Below the pieces are notes generated by a model that saw nothing but the letters and a program-made list of their open reading frames with translations, was not told the DNA's origin and searched no databases. 64,000 nucleotides of DNA from Clavelina lepadiformis (lineage: Eukaryota > Chordata > Ascidiacea > Aplousobranchia > Clavelinidae). The stretch's first letter is position 1. Every line of letters begins with the position of its first letter. The DNA lies in NCBI RefSeq assembly GCF_947623445.1, contig NC_135243.1, positions 24,932,479 to 24,996,478 on the forward strand, written 5' to 3'. Of this stretch, positions 1 to 11,100 are shown piece by piece. The translations under genes and the position numbers were made by a program.

Positions 1-1730
1 GGAGACCTCTCTGAAGATGGCCGGAGCCTCTTCCATATCGCTGGAGACCAGCATCGACAGGAACGAGATGGAGCATTGCCTCCAGCAATTCCAGGTTTAT
101 GATTTATTTCATGCAACATGCACATAGACATCATTTAACTTTGTGAACATTTTCGAAACTTCGCTCCACAGCAGAACCACAAAAGTTCCTTCGGTGCGGC
201 TGCCAACAGCAAGCGATCGATGTTGCTAGGCAACCGGTCTCTCTCTCCTCCCCGGATGCGGTTTTCACACAAGAGCGCTCCGAGGTTGGCGTCACTCGCC
301 ACACAGGGGAGCATCCACCAGATGAGGTGGGTTTATGACGTCACAATGACCCGTACAGTGGTGACCGTGATTGTGATTATTCTCAGAGTGACGTCAGTGC
401 CAGCCAGCAGGTCTGTCACGATTGACCTCACACCCAGTGTGACGACGGTGAAGCCGGGACCACGTGGCCTGGCTTGGAGGGGCGAGAGGAGCCGGGGCCA
501 GATGAAACCCAGCGTTGTGTATGATGACTCAGCAGAAGATGTGCTGAGTCATGATCAGGTTGTGATGTCAGAATCGAAAGACGACCAATCAGCCCCTCCA
601 CCGTCTCCCGATCTCAATCAAGGTGCGTGGCGACATCGTGTGGCTGCAGAGATTGTATTTACTGTTTTTGTAATAATTGAACCATTGTTACTGACTGTCA
701 TCTCGTCTGTAGTCTAACAACAAGTAATTACCGCGTCAGCACGAGCTCCGCGTGAATTGATTCACCGACCATGATGTCGTATCATCTTGAACATTACGTG
801 CAATTGTTAATAGTTTTGATGACTCATGTAAGGTCGCACTCATCCTGATTTATCGCAATTTGTTTCCACGTTATCGACAAACATGTTCATTTATTGACCA
901 AGCAATGTCATTCAATGGACCAGGACACTTAACTCCTTTATTGCTGGTTATTTCACGGTCATGAGATATCATGATCTCAGAACATCATGAGAAGATTTTT
1001 TGCGGATGCTTTATTTCGGTGGATGGCGACGTCATATGATGTCTATTTGATGTTCCAGAGCAATCGTCCAATGAGAAGCTTCTGAGCGAAGAAAGCATCC
1101 GAGTCGCTCTCGATGACTTGCACAAACGGACGAATGAAGTCGAAGAAGATTTCAAGTAAAATCTCCGCTTTTATTGTTGCTTTGTTTGATCGATGAAAAG
1201 TTAATCTTAGTTTGTGACATCACAGGCACTTTGATGAAGCGCTGATGCGGAAGTTGGTCGATGCGTTGAAGAAATCGTCGCAGCTCGGAGTCGAGAAGAT
1301 CCAACACATGGGAGATTTAAGAAAATTTGCGACGATTCTTCGACAAAACGACGACGCTGACACCGCTCTGATGGTTGAGGAGTTTGTCAAGGTCACGGAG
1401 TCGCTCGACCAAATCCACCGCGATGTTACGTCAAAGATCTGGTTGAAAGTCTCTGAAAACTCTTCTGCCTCGGCAAAATCACGTGATTCTAGCAGTGGAC
1501 ACCGTAGGTCGCCGTTGAGGAATCAGGTGACGCAGTCGATCGAGATCTGGAGACAGATGCAGGAGCCAAAGTACAACTTCACCAACCTCAATGCAGATGA
1601 GAGCTTGGGCAAGATCTTCTCTGATGAGGAGTTGAGTGAATATGGAGGGCTGCTCTCCCACATCCCCGCCCTCCTTGCATCCGCTAAATCCTGTCATCAG
1701 CTCCTCCACCACTACATGCAAGCTCCGTGA
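1..1730 (+). CDS. Unrecognised helical protein, C-terminal part (five exons, 5' cut by window)
   Basis: Five exons join in one frame: 1-94, 172-326, 387-622, 1059-1155 and 1226-1730, all with GT-AG introns, ending at TGA 1728-1730. The first visible exon reads in from outside the window, so the start is missing. The visible part has a basic, Ser/Arg-rich stretch (SKRSMLLGNRSLSPPRMRFS), a Pro/Asp-rich linker, and then a long charged helical region (EESIRVALDDLHKRTNEVEE, HFDEALMRKLVDALKK) that continues to the C-terminus LLHHYMQAP. It looks like a coiled-coil or cytoskeletal protein, but I recognise no family. A poly(A) signal AATAAA lies at 1833-1838. The gene and its joins are well supported; the function is unknown. 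Confidence 0.75.
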
Positions 1731-1832
1731 TATGACGGATGTTTTGTTCAAATTCATCCCCGGACTTCTTTTTAAGCACAACTGAAGTTTTAAAACTAGT
1801 TTTTTGATAGAAACAAAGAATTAATCATAAAA

Positions 1833-1838
1833 AATAAA
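1833..1838 (+). terminator. Poly(A) signal AATAAA
   Basis: Canonical AATAAA about 100 bases after the stop codon of the gene ending at 1730. Confidence 0.6.
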
Positions 1839-1840
1839 TT

Positions 1841-4227
1841 TATATTATTTGTGCTCTGTTGTAAAGTATTTTGATTCCAAATTCTTGGACTTAAGGAAAT
1901 TGATTGTGTCCGCATTGAACAACACTATCTGTGATAATCTGAATAATTTGATGAACCAACATTTGAATTGAGCTCTGTGTCCGTTGCCAGCAAACTTACA
2001 CAGCTGGCGTGTGTTGAACTTTGTGGAGTTTTGTTCAAAGAAATGCGTTAAATTTTAGCCAAACTCCTTCTTACAACGATGGTGTTGTAGTTGTTTTATT
2101 TGTTTACAAACAATTTAGTTGCTTGTGTTGTATTGACAAGATTTTCTGATGTTTATGGAGTTTGCATTTAGAACAACCAGTGTAAGTCTCTGTACAGGTC
2201 TTGTATATTCTCATTAGTGTCTTCATCTATGTGCCATACGTTTCATTATGGGTTAAAGGTGTACCAGCTGTAGCCTGTGTTGTGTAACAAACCTTAACCT
2301 GAGTTCTATCTTAAGAAGACCACCCTGCAAATCAGTAAATATCTGAGTGACATTGCTTCGTATATTGCTGTCAACTGCAACACATTGCTGGTCATTCTAT
2401 ATATATATACATATATACAAAAAGTTGTTTTGTGTATAATTAATATAAGGACCAGTATGCTTTTATATGGGGAACTATTTATGGCAAAGTATGTTGTAGA
2501 TGCCGATATGTACAGCACTTCGCCAATTGTCACAGAAAAAGCTTGATGACGTAATTTACTCAAAAAACAAAATGCCGAACAGAGCACAATAAATAATTAA
2601 ATGTCCTTATTAGTTGTACACTGACAGAAATGTTGTGATATGATAATCTTCATCCTCCAACATTATGTAGTATCGCCTGAAATGAGAACTGTCCGCTAAA
2701 CAAGAGCAATTGTCGTTATTGCCTTGCTTATGGGCATTACAACGGTATGGCGCCACTGGGTATCGAACACAAGCCGCGTTTAATGCGAGGCTCGCGATCC
2801 AATCGGCTACCTAGTCGACAAGTAACATACTGTTGTTTGTCATAATACAAACTGAATTATGTTGTTTATTTTTCACCATTGTCTGCGGGAAGCCAAAAAT
2901 ATGGGGCTCAAGTTGTTGTAGCATAATTTATTAAGTAAAACGCTCCCAAACATCAATGAACGGCAAAGTTCTTAGAACTCGAAACGACTTTGATGTTAAC
3001 TACAATGGTGTTAATATTAGCTTCAACGGTCGAAGGTTAGAAGTTAGCAAACCCAGATACCCAGAAATAAACAGGGTTAATTACTTTACGCTTTTATCTT
3101 GTAGTAAATTGTCTAACAGATAATCTTAAAGTAATGTAAGAAAGAGGAAATATGTATAAATTTGTAACCAATAAAACGATGACGAAAAATAAACTATACG
3201 AAACATCTTTTTTTTAAAATTTATTAAAAAAGTTTAGATGTGTATGATATGTTTTTGCTCAGTTGTTATAACAACGGGGTAATTCCCGCAGCTGAACATA
3301 TTTTCAAAATTTTTGTATTTTGTACAACGGTCTCATAGGCCTAGATTTAGACAATGTTTCTTTGCTTTGTTTAGAATAATCGTAATCAATATGCTCGTCT
3401 GATGAAAACTGAGGTATAATTTCAATTTACAGCCAGCTATGTGCTTACGTGCATCTCAAAGTGTGGTCATGGTAATAGTTTCTTGTCAATAGTAGGTTGA
3501 CTTGTGCTACTGATGTGATGCAAAGTACAGTAGCCAGGTCTCATAGAAAGTATGACGTAATAATTGCTCAGTACTCGATTTTGATATGGGAGTGCAAAAG
3601 TAAAAGAAACCCGGTATGACACCTTATAGCTTAGGCCTATACCAGACTTGCAGACTTTGAATTGATGCTACATTTAAAATAGGCGGCTATAGGCTACGAT
3701 AAAATTTCTGTTGCAGATTATTGAATGAATTTGAGGCCCTAGACATGTAAGTAAGTTCGCAGGCCACTGATGGGTAGTGAAGGCTGAAATTATATTTAAG
3801 CTAAACTTTAAAAGCAAGATATCTGATGTCAGGCTATAGAATGAGGTACGGTAACCTTAATAAAAGGTTAAAAGATATTTGATGTCAAAGATTAACTTTT
3901 ACAGCTCTTGCTCGCTCATCTACAAAGATTAACATGAAATTTTGCAAGCATGATATTCTACGCTGTGACAAACTCCTATCGTTTACTTTGCTCCTTAAAT
4001 TTTGGTGAAAAACTGGGCATTCAGAATTTTACTTTGATGGTGCCACAGTCTCAAATCCTTCTTCACCTATTGCAATTTTGTAACATACTACATAATAGAA
4101 AAAGTTTGGCAAACACATTGGACATGCCTGTGCTTCTGATTGAAAATATTGCTGTTTTTAAGAGAAATCCTTTATGCAACAAGCCAAGTCTAGAAACTGT
4201 GCAGAGTGAAAAATACAATATTAATAA
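1841..4227. other. Intergenic, AT-rich, no gene seen
   Basis: No convincing exon was found on either strand. The stretch holds a short (TA)n run near 2399-2415 and one tRNA-like SINE fragment near 2735-2825, and abuts the transposon that starts at 4228. Confidence 0.5.
2735..2825 (-). repeat. tRNA-derived SINE fragment (family A)
   Basis: Read on the minus strand this has an A-box-like start (TAGCCGATTGG), the segment GCATTAAACGCGGCT, and a B box (GTTCGATACCC) followed by AGTGGCGCCA. The copy at 57010-57125 has the same order, including GCATTAAATGCGGCT and TTCGATACCCAGTGGCGCC. The shared non-tRNA tail and the lack of a full cloverleaf point to a SINE rather than a working tRNA. Confidence 0.6.
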
Positions 4228-4532
4228 CACTGGTCAACACGATTTTTGTTGCAGATTGTGTTTGGGTCTTTTTCACCTAATTTGGGGGCGCTGAATCCGA
4301 ATCTGGCGTTATTTTGTTTCTATCACATCACGTTTTTGAGATAATATATAATTTATATATGTTCATTATAAAATAATACTGCAAATCAGAGACCGCCTTG
4401 AAATGTAGAGGTTGTTTTAATCAGAACTGCTGGAACGTTTAATCATGCAAAACACGAACACAAAGCCTCGTGTTCAGTTAAAAAACATCACTAGAAATTG
4501 ACCGTTGAACATTCAATGTAATGCCACAATCT

Positions 4533-6239
4533 TTAAGAACTCGAAAATTTTCGTTTTAATGGCTTTCGTTTGTGGGTAGTAGTGTAAATTTCTCTCTTCA
4601 AATTCCAGCAGTAATCTGCCATCATGTGGCAATCCCATCGGCCCTGGTAGCGCTCTTCCATAACTCTAATATCTTGGTGGAAGCGCTCACCTTGTTCTTC
4701 ACTGACGTCCCCAAGGTTTTCAGGAAAGTAATCTAAATATTTTTTCAGAAAATGGAGCTTTATGCTCATATTGCATTTCATCTCTTGCATGCTGGACAAC
4801 ATTTCTTTTACGAGGTCTCGATAGTTCTCTGCCTTTCTGTTGCCAAAGAAGTTACTCACAACTAAAGAAAAAGCATTCCATGCCCTTGCTTCTAATGTGT
4901 TCATTGATGCTGCAAAATTTGGATCTCTGAGCAACTGCCTTATTTGTGGGCCGTTAAAAACTCCAGCCTTTTTTTTTTCTTCACTAAGACTTGGGAAGGC
5001 TTGGCATATGTACTTAAAGCAATCTCCATTGTGATCAAGGGCTTTAACATACTGTTTCATTGCGCCAAGTTTGATGTGAAGTGGTGGCAGGATGATCTTC
5101 TTGGTATCCACTAACGGGTTATGAATGATATTTTTTTCTCCAGGTGTTAAACTGCTCCTTTCTGGCCACTTATCTTTTATCCAATGCTCATCTTTGGCTC
5201 TGCTATCCCAGTAGCAGAGAAAACAAGCGTATTTGGTGTAACCACCTTGCTGTCCTAACAGAAAGTTCATCATTTTTATGTCTACACATAATCTCCAGCC
5301 ATGATCACTGTACTTCAGTGTTTCCAACACATTCTTAATGTTTTCATACGTCTCTTTGAGTGTCACAGAATGTCCTACTGGAATCGATGCATATTTATTT
5401 CCATTGTGAAGTAACACGCACTTCAGGCTTCGTTTTGAGCTGTCAATAAACAGTCTCCACTCTTCTGGTTGATATTTGGCTATTCCTAATTGCAAAAGAA
5501 GACCTTCAATATCATGGCAATAAACCAAAGATCTTTTAGAAGAAAAATAGTTCAGAAATAGCTTTTCTCGATTCCGATAAAACGTGACAGAACATCCAAG
5601 CTGGAGAAGGTTTTTTTCCTGGAGCCGTGAAGCTAGCAGTTCTGAGGCCTGTTTGGAAAGATTTAAATCACGGATTAAATTGTTCAGTTCCGACTGATTG
5701 AACAATAAGGGTTGCTCAGAAAAGGAGCTCAAGGATTGAAAATCTAAATCTGAAACTTCTTTATCAGTTTGTGACGAATCAGAGGATAACCTAAGCTCTT
5801 CGTCACTACTTTCGGACAGATGAGTAAAGGTAGGCACAGGTATTTCGTCACTGTGTGCAATAGGAAGCAAAGCAAAGGCAAGATTTGGATATTGCAGCTT
5901 GTGCTTGTTCCTCTTGTTGTAACCTTTCACACTGACACGACAAAAGTAGCAATCATCGAGATGATTTTTTTGTTCTCGCCAGATCATTGGTATACCAAAC
6001 TTCAGATGTTTGTCCTTGCCCTGAGACCAAGATCTCAAACTCTCCACGCAACTTCTGCATACTTTATGAGGTGCCCAACTTTTATCTTGGTCCCCTAACT
6101 TCACCTTAAAGTAAGCGAAATAAGACCTTTTCACAAAATCGGTAATTTCATGTCGTTGAGAAGAGACAGTGAAGCAACCACAAATGTAGCAAAAAATATT
6201 GGGGTCATTGGCGCATGTACGCTTTTTGACAGCTGACAT
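4533..6239 (-). CDS. Transposon-borne zinc-finger protein, 568 aa, intact
   Basis: One uninterrupted exon. The N-terminus has paired cysteines (CYICG at about 17-21, CRSC at about 61-64) and then CYFC near 97-100, which suggests a zinc-binding module loosely like ZAD or THAP fingers. A Ser/Asp-rich linker follows at about 140-170. The second half holds motifs I associate with a family of repetitive, mostly unnamed proteins in cnidarians and arthropods: CFLCYWDSRA, IHNPLVDTKKIILPPLHIKLG, NFFGNRKAENYRDLV and LGDVSEEQGERFHQDI. The family link is from memory and no search was run. The flanking inverted repeats make it the likely transposase or an accessory protein. The open frame suggests recent activity or recent insertion. 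Confidence 0.75.
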   Translation of the reverse strand: MSAVKKRTCANDPNIFCYICGCFTVSSQRHEITDFVKRSYFAYFKVKLGDQDKSWAPHKVCRSCVESLRSWSQGKDKHLKFGIPMIWREQKNHLDDCYFCRVSVKGYNKRNKHKLQYPNLAFALLPIAHSDEIPVPTFTHLSESSDEELRLSSDSSQTDKEVSDLDFQSLSSFSEQPLLFNQSELNNLIRDLNLSKQASELLASRLQEKNLLQLGCSVTFYRNREKLFLNYFSSKRSLVYCHDIEGLLLQLGIAKYQPEEWRLFIDSSKRSLKCVLLHNGNKYASIPVGHSVTLKETYENIKNVLETLKYSDHGWRLCVDIKMMNFLLGQQGGYTKYACFLCYWDSRAKDEHWIKDKWPERSSLTPGEKNIIHNPLVDTKKIILPPLHIKLGAMKQYVKALDHNGDCFKYICQAFPSLSEEKKKAGVFNGPQIRQLLRDPNFAASMNTLEARAWNAFSLVVSNFFGNRKAENYRDLVKEMLSSMQEMKCNMSIKLHFLKKYLDYFPENLGDVSEEQGERFHQDIRVMEERYQGRWDCHMMADYCWNLKREIYTTTHKRKPLKRKFSSS

Positions 6240-6351
6240 AGTATTTAATACAATCCAAAATTACAGCTCAATAACACAAACTGACTCCATAAAGTCAATG
6301 AAAGTATACTGCGAAAATTACACCCTGTCTTTCGTTTGGTTTCAAGTTAGC

Positions 6352-6426
6352 AGAGTAAGCAGAATTAGCAGGATAAGCACATTAAGCATGATAAGCAGAT
6401 TAAGCATGATAAGCACGATAAGCAGT
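6352..6426. repeat. 9-bp tandem repeat upstream of the transposon ORF
   Basis: About eight units of the pattern AGCANNNTA (for example AGCATGATA, AGCAGATTA, AGCACGATA). It lies about 110 bases upstream of the minus-strand ORF start at 6239, inside the element, so it may be part of the promoter or of transposase-binding sequence. Confidence 0.65.
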
Positions 6427-7054
6427 TTGGTTCTTTGGATAAGCAGACATCCTGTGTCTTTTAATGTTTCAAAACAAGCTTATATGACCACACATTTGGG
6501 TTATTTGCCAAAGCGCATAATTTTATTTTACCTTGTACGAACAATGTTATGTTTATCGTTTACAATGTTTATGTTTTACTAAAGAGCAAGGTGCTGTCAT
6601 AAAAAGCATTTATAAAGCCGATTAAGTCTGCAGGGCAGATGTATAAAGATAAAGATGGTAACTAAGTAATGAACTACCAAAGAAAAATGAATGCGCCCAC
6701 ATATATTTTCGAAATTCGAAAAGAGGTCCGTGATTGAAAAAGATTGAGAACCATTGGATTAAAGTTAACTGAAATCTCTCTCATTCAGTACTACAACAAA
6801 ACTTCCAGCCGAGGTTTCATCATAGGTGATTTCAATAACAATATTTGATCTGTTGCTGTTATACGCTCACCGTACCGTCGCTAATGAAAGTCAAAATTTG
6901 ATCAATTTATGAAATTGGGGAAAATGCGCAGCGAAAAAACCTGACGTGATAGAGCAATTCTGAGCTCAGAAATGGATTCAGCAACCAAAACTTATCCTAA
7001 ATCAATCATCAAAGTTCATGCAACTAAAAATTGTTTTGTTTTTGTAGACCAGTG

Positions 7055-8189
7055 TAATTTATACCACAAACAAGAAAATTAATTGTTTGTGAATTATGAA
7101 AGAGAATGAACCAGAATTGACAAAGGCTCCAGTGATCATGCAAGATGACAATAACACGATTCTGATTGTAAAATGGAAGGTTGGCCACCAAGCGCAGAAG
7201 TTATAAATATAACACAATATGATGGCATCCACCATTTGTTTAGGTTATGCCACAATATCCACAATAAGTTATGCCATTGTTGCTCTATTTGGGCATTTTT
7301 TTGTTTGTTAGTGCCGGGCAGTTTATTTTAAAAGCCGTCTCAAATGTTTGTGCATTTTGTGCAGATTTTGGAATCTGCATTATTTATTTATTATAGCTAC
7401 AAATTTTACGAATCTACGAAATTTATTATAGCTATTATTTATTATATATATTTGTTTATTTATTATTTAGAATTTCCATTATTTATTGTTGTTACGAAAT
7501 ATACCAGTAAATTTAGCCAGAATTAATTATGACTTTTTTCAGCTGAGTTTGTTTTCAGATAAAGCTTTTTAGTTTGCTGGCACTTATATAGGTTGATAGT
7601 GACAGCCTAAGCAAGCCTGGATAATGTTTAATTAAGTTTGATTTATGTTGCCGTGTAACTTATTGTTATATTTTAACTCCTCAATCTGAACGCTGAGGTC
7701 AGACAACAGAGTAGAGCACTTGAGGAAAAAATTGACTTCATTTTTGCATCTGTTTTACTCATCTAAGGCTCTTCGCTTGCTTATGATGCGGCAATATGAC
7801 TTTACTTATGTCCACAACACTTCTTACATTTACTTTGCATTCACTTGGTGTTCACCTTTGTGCAATGATCTGTCCAATGATGTGATAGAGATTGAGTAAA
7901 ACTGCATAAATCAATGTGTAATTGCACATAGAGCATTTTGTGCACTCGCACTTGTCAGCTTTTGTTTACTAACTTCTCACTGAGCCATTTTGAAGTGAAG
8001 TAGGCTGCATGAGAACAAACATTTGGTCGTTTATAAGATTGTAATTTGACAGAAATAATTATGATGAAACACCGAATACAGTAGAACCCAGAATCCAAGC
8101 AGCTTTATCTTTAAATCACGGCAAGTTTTAGTTAAATGTTGAATTTATGAAACTTTCAGAAGTTATAAATTCTGAACAAGAAACTTAGG
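7055..8189. other. Intergenic region 5' of CFAP74
   Basis: AT-rich, with a TTATTTATTA-type low-complexity stretch near 7380-7470. No exon, RNA gene or repeat family was recognised. It must include the CFAP74 promoter, but no TATA box or other element stands out. Confidence 0.4.
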
Positions 8190-11100
8190 ATGGAAAGTGT
8201 GGAAAGAATTGCCCCAATGCGAAATTTTGAAGATGATTCTTCAGATGAAGATGATTATGGTAAATATTTTGAGCAGATTTAATTTTTCAAAGTTTAATTT
8301 TGGCAACTTAATTATGTATACTTATTGGATTAATGACATTAAAAAATTAATTGTCTTCAAAATGATAATTGTTATTCTTAAGTACAAACTCTGGCTAACT
8401 TCTTTTTGGATTTCATTGCTTCATGTTGATGTGACATTGATTATTGTTAGGTCATCAATACGATGACTTTGAGGACTTATTCAGCATCGAGTCAGGTTCA
8501 GTCGTTGATGACTTTGAAGACAAAGAAATAGGTAAAACATGTCGAGACATTATCAACACGATGGAGTGGTTGATGCCACAATGTTTGCTTTGCACAGGGA
8601 AGTATCTCGTGATGGATCCTGGATTCCAAAAACAAGTTGCGCAACTCATCATGCTACGGAGACATCTCGACTCATTGCAGGAGAAACTCTTGGAAAAAGA
8701 ATTTGTCGTGCTCAAGTGCAGGTTTGTTTGTTTCATCTGTTACTGTAATTTAATCAATCCAAGTCACACAAAATTTTCTTCAATTTGGCTGTAAAAATTT
8801 TAAGTCATATTTTGCAGTGTTAGTGACTACATGCGTAGTCATATGTCAGTGACTTTGTTTTAAAGAGAGGAACTTAATGCGAGTCGGACTCGAATACAAG
8901 CTCTTGAAAAAGAACGACTCGAGGTTGCGCAAGCAATCGTTGATGCAGAGGTGACTTGACTCGTTTTAAGTGACTTTGTTAACTTGCATGTGTGTTAAGC
9001 TGCTTAAGGACCAATTAAGTTAAGGTATTGAGCTTATTATACAGATAAAGATTAATGCTTGTGTTTATTTGATTTGTCTTCCAACACTTAAGAAATTTGT
9101 TTGAATATTTCAGGAAAATAACAAAGTTGCCGCATTTTATCGACTCGTCTCACAGAAAGAAAAACTTTCTCGCGAAATTGAAAATGAACACAAGATTGTA
9201 CTTGACACCCAGTCGAGTCTTCAAGAGGCAGAGTATGTGACTCATCCGATGTGACTCTTCTCAAAAATGAAGTTTATTTTGTTTGTTTATAATAAACATT
9301 GAGATCATATTTCTCCTGCAGGTTGGCGCAATCTAAAGTTGAAATCGAGCAGCGTCATTACGTCAACCTCGCTGAGCAAGTCGTCGAAAAGGAGGAGAAG
9401 GTGACTCAGCACAAACAGAAAATGGCGAAATATCGACTCAGCAAAGAGCAGCGAGCTGTCAAAGTTGTCGAGGAAAGATTCAAAAAGGCTCAAGAGTAAA
9501 TATTTGTTGAAATATTTGCGGAAATATAAGGAGCTGCACCGATATATCTTCTTTAATCTTCCAGGATCCTGGAGGATAAAGTTGAGCAGAGAAGAGCGAA
9601 GCAGGAGCAAGTGATGAAAGATGCCGTGCTGAACCACGAGAAAGCGAAGAAATTTCTCAAGGTGACAACATGAAATAACAAATTTCCTGCAAATCACTTG
9701 AGTTGGTTTCAGGTTCTAACGATTAATTTACTCGGCATTCACAGCAAAGCCTTTCAAAAGTACGACAACGTGAAGCGCTCGTACAAAATTCGCATCAAGC
9801 CCAGGTGGATAAGAAGGTGCAAAATATCATCAGTCTGAAAAACAACATCAGCGCCAACCGTGAAAATCTCAGAGCGTTGCAAGTACAAGTTGTTCCTGCG
9901 TCATGGAATATACAGCCACTTACCTTTATAACTTTAAGATGTTGCCATTATATCTCTGCATTAGGCTCGTGATGCAGCGTTCGAGAAGAAACGTGAAAAT
10001 GCTGAAGAAGTAGAAAGAAGAAAAGTTTTAAAAGAAGGCGGAAACCCTGAACTGGTTCTCCTGCAGCGAAAGAAACTTCAAGAATTTGAAAAAGAAAAAC
10101 AGTAATTATTTATATGATGTTTGTGCCATAACTAAGTTGCAACGTGGAACATGTCTATGTCTCGAGTGATAATTAATTTGAGATGTTTATTGAAAGAGTG
10201 GTTATGTGAGTCTATTTGCTTTAAAATTCAACTTTTCTACGCAGGCAATTCGCCGCCAAACAGAAAGCAAACAAAGCCAGAATCGTCGCATCGATCTTAA
10301 ACGAGGAAGAAAATTTAGAGAAACGAAAAAAACAGCAGGTCCTTTCTCCTTACTTAATCAGTTAAATCTGTCGGAAGATAAAATCTTTCCAGAATCGAAA
10401 CAATAAGATAGGATATTGTTACATCACAAAGCGTCTTATCACAGCCCCATCTGTGGCCGGACAGGAAGGTGGAGAGTTTAAAAGAAGTCCTCCCGCTTAA
10501 CAAGCCTCCCATAGACACAAAAATAGAGCTGGATGACAAGGATGATGTGATTTTCATCGAACAAGCGAAATATTATCCTCAGACACCAAACGAGGTAGAG
10601 TCCATCTTGCCCCTCAGCTGGGTGCTCCATCATCACTATTCTTCTCTTCCAGGACATTCAACGGGAGGTTACCTCCGTTGAATCGGTCAGCGCTGTCAAT
10701 TTTTCTAATGTGATGTCACCACCAAAGTTGGATGAGACGTCATCACGCATCAGCAAAATCGAGGATGACGTCAACCTCGCCCAACCCGAGTTCCCGGGTC
10801 TCTGGGACAAGAAGCACAAACCATATAAGGTAATATGCTTGTATTGTTTGTGGTGTTCAAACTAAAGACCTTCTTATTGCGCAACTTTCATCTTTTATTG
10901 CGCAATCAACTTCTTTGTTGTCTTGTAATAAGCTAAGCGCAAGGTGGCAGCATTGGGCGTGTGCGCCACCCAGTTCGATGCTACTTGCTTAAGGTGCTTG
11001 ATTAAACCATCAAAATATAATATCACCATTCCAAGGTTGGAATGGACGACGCCCAATTAAAACCGGTCGGAGGCACGAAGATGGAGCGAGAGATTTTGCA

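Larger units (their letters stand above)
4228..7054 (-). mobile_element. Full-length DNA transposon with intact ORF, superfamily not assigned
   Basis: The left end begins CACTGGTCAACACGATTTTT. The reverse complement of the right end begins CACTGGTCTACAAAAAC and later reads ACAATTTTTAGTTGCA, matching ACGATTTTTGTTGCA of the left end. The inverted repeats are therefore about 26-35 bp with one small indel. Both sides carry TAA (4225-4227 and 7055-7057), a 3-bp target duplication. The element is about 2.83 kb and carries one long ORF on the minus strand (4533-6239). A 3-bp TWA-type duplication resembles PIF/Harbinger, but no DDE signature or Myb gene was seen, so the superfamily stays open. Confidence 0.75.

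Noticed and set aside
3950-4294. Plus-strand ORF of 114 codons
   Set aside because: It crosses the transposon boundary at 4228 and resembles no family.
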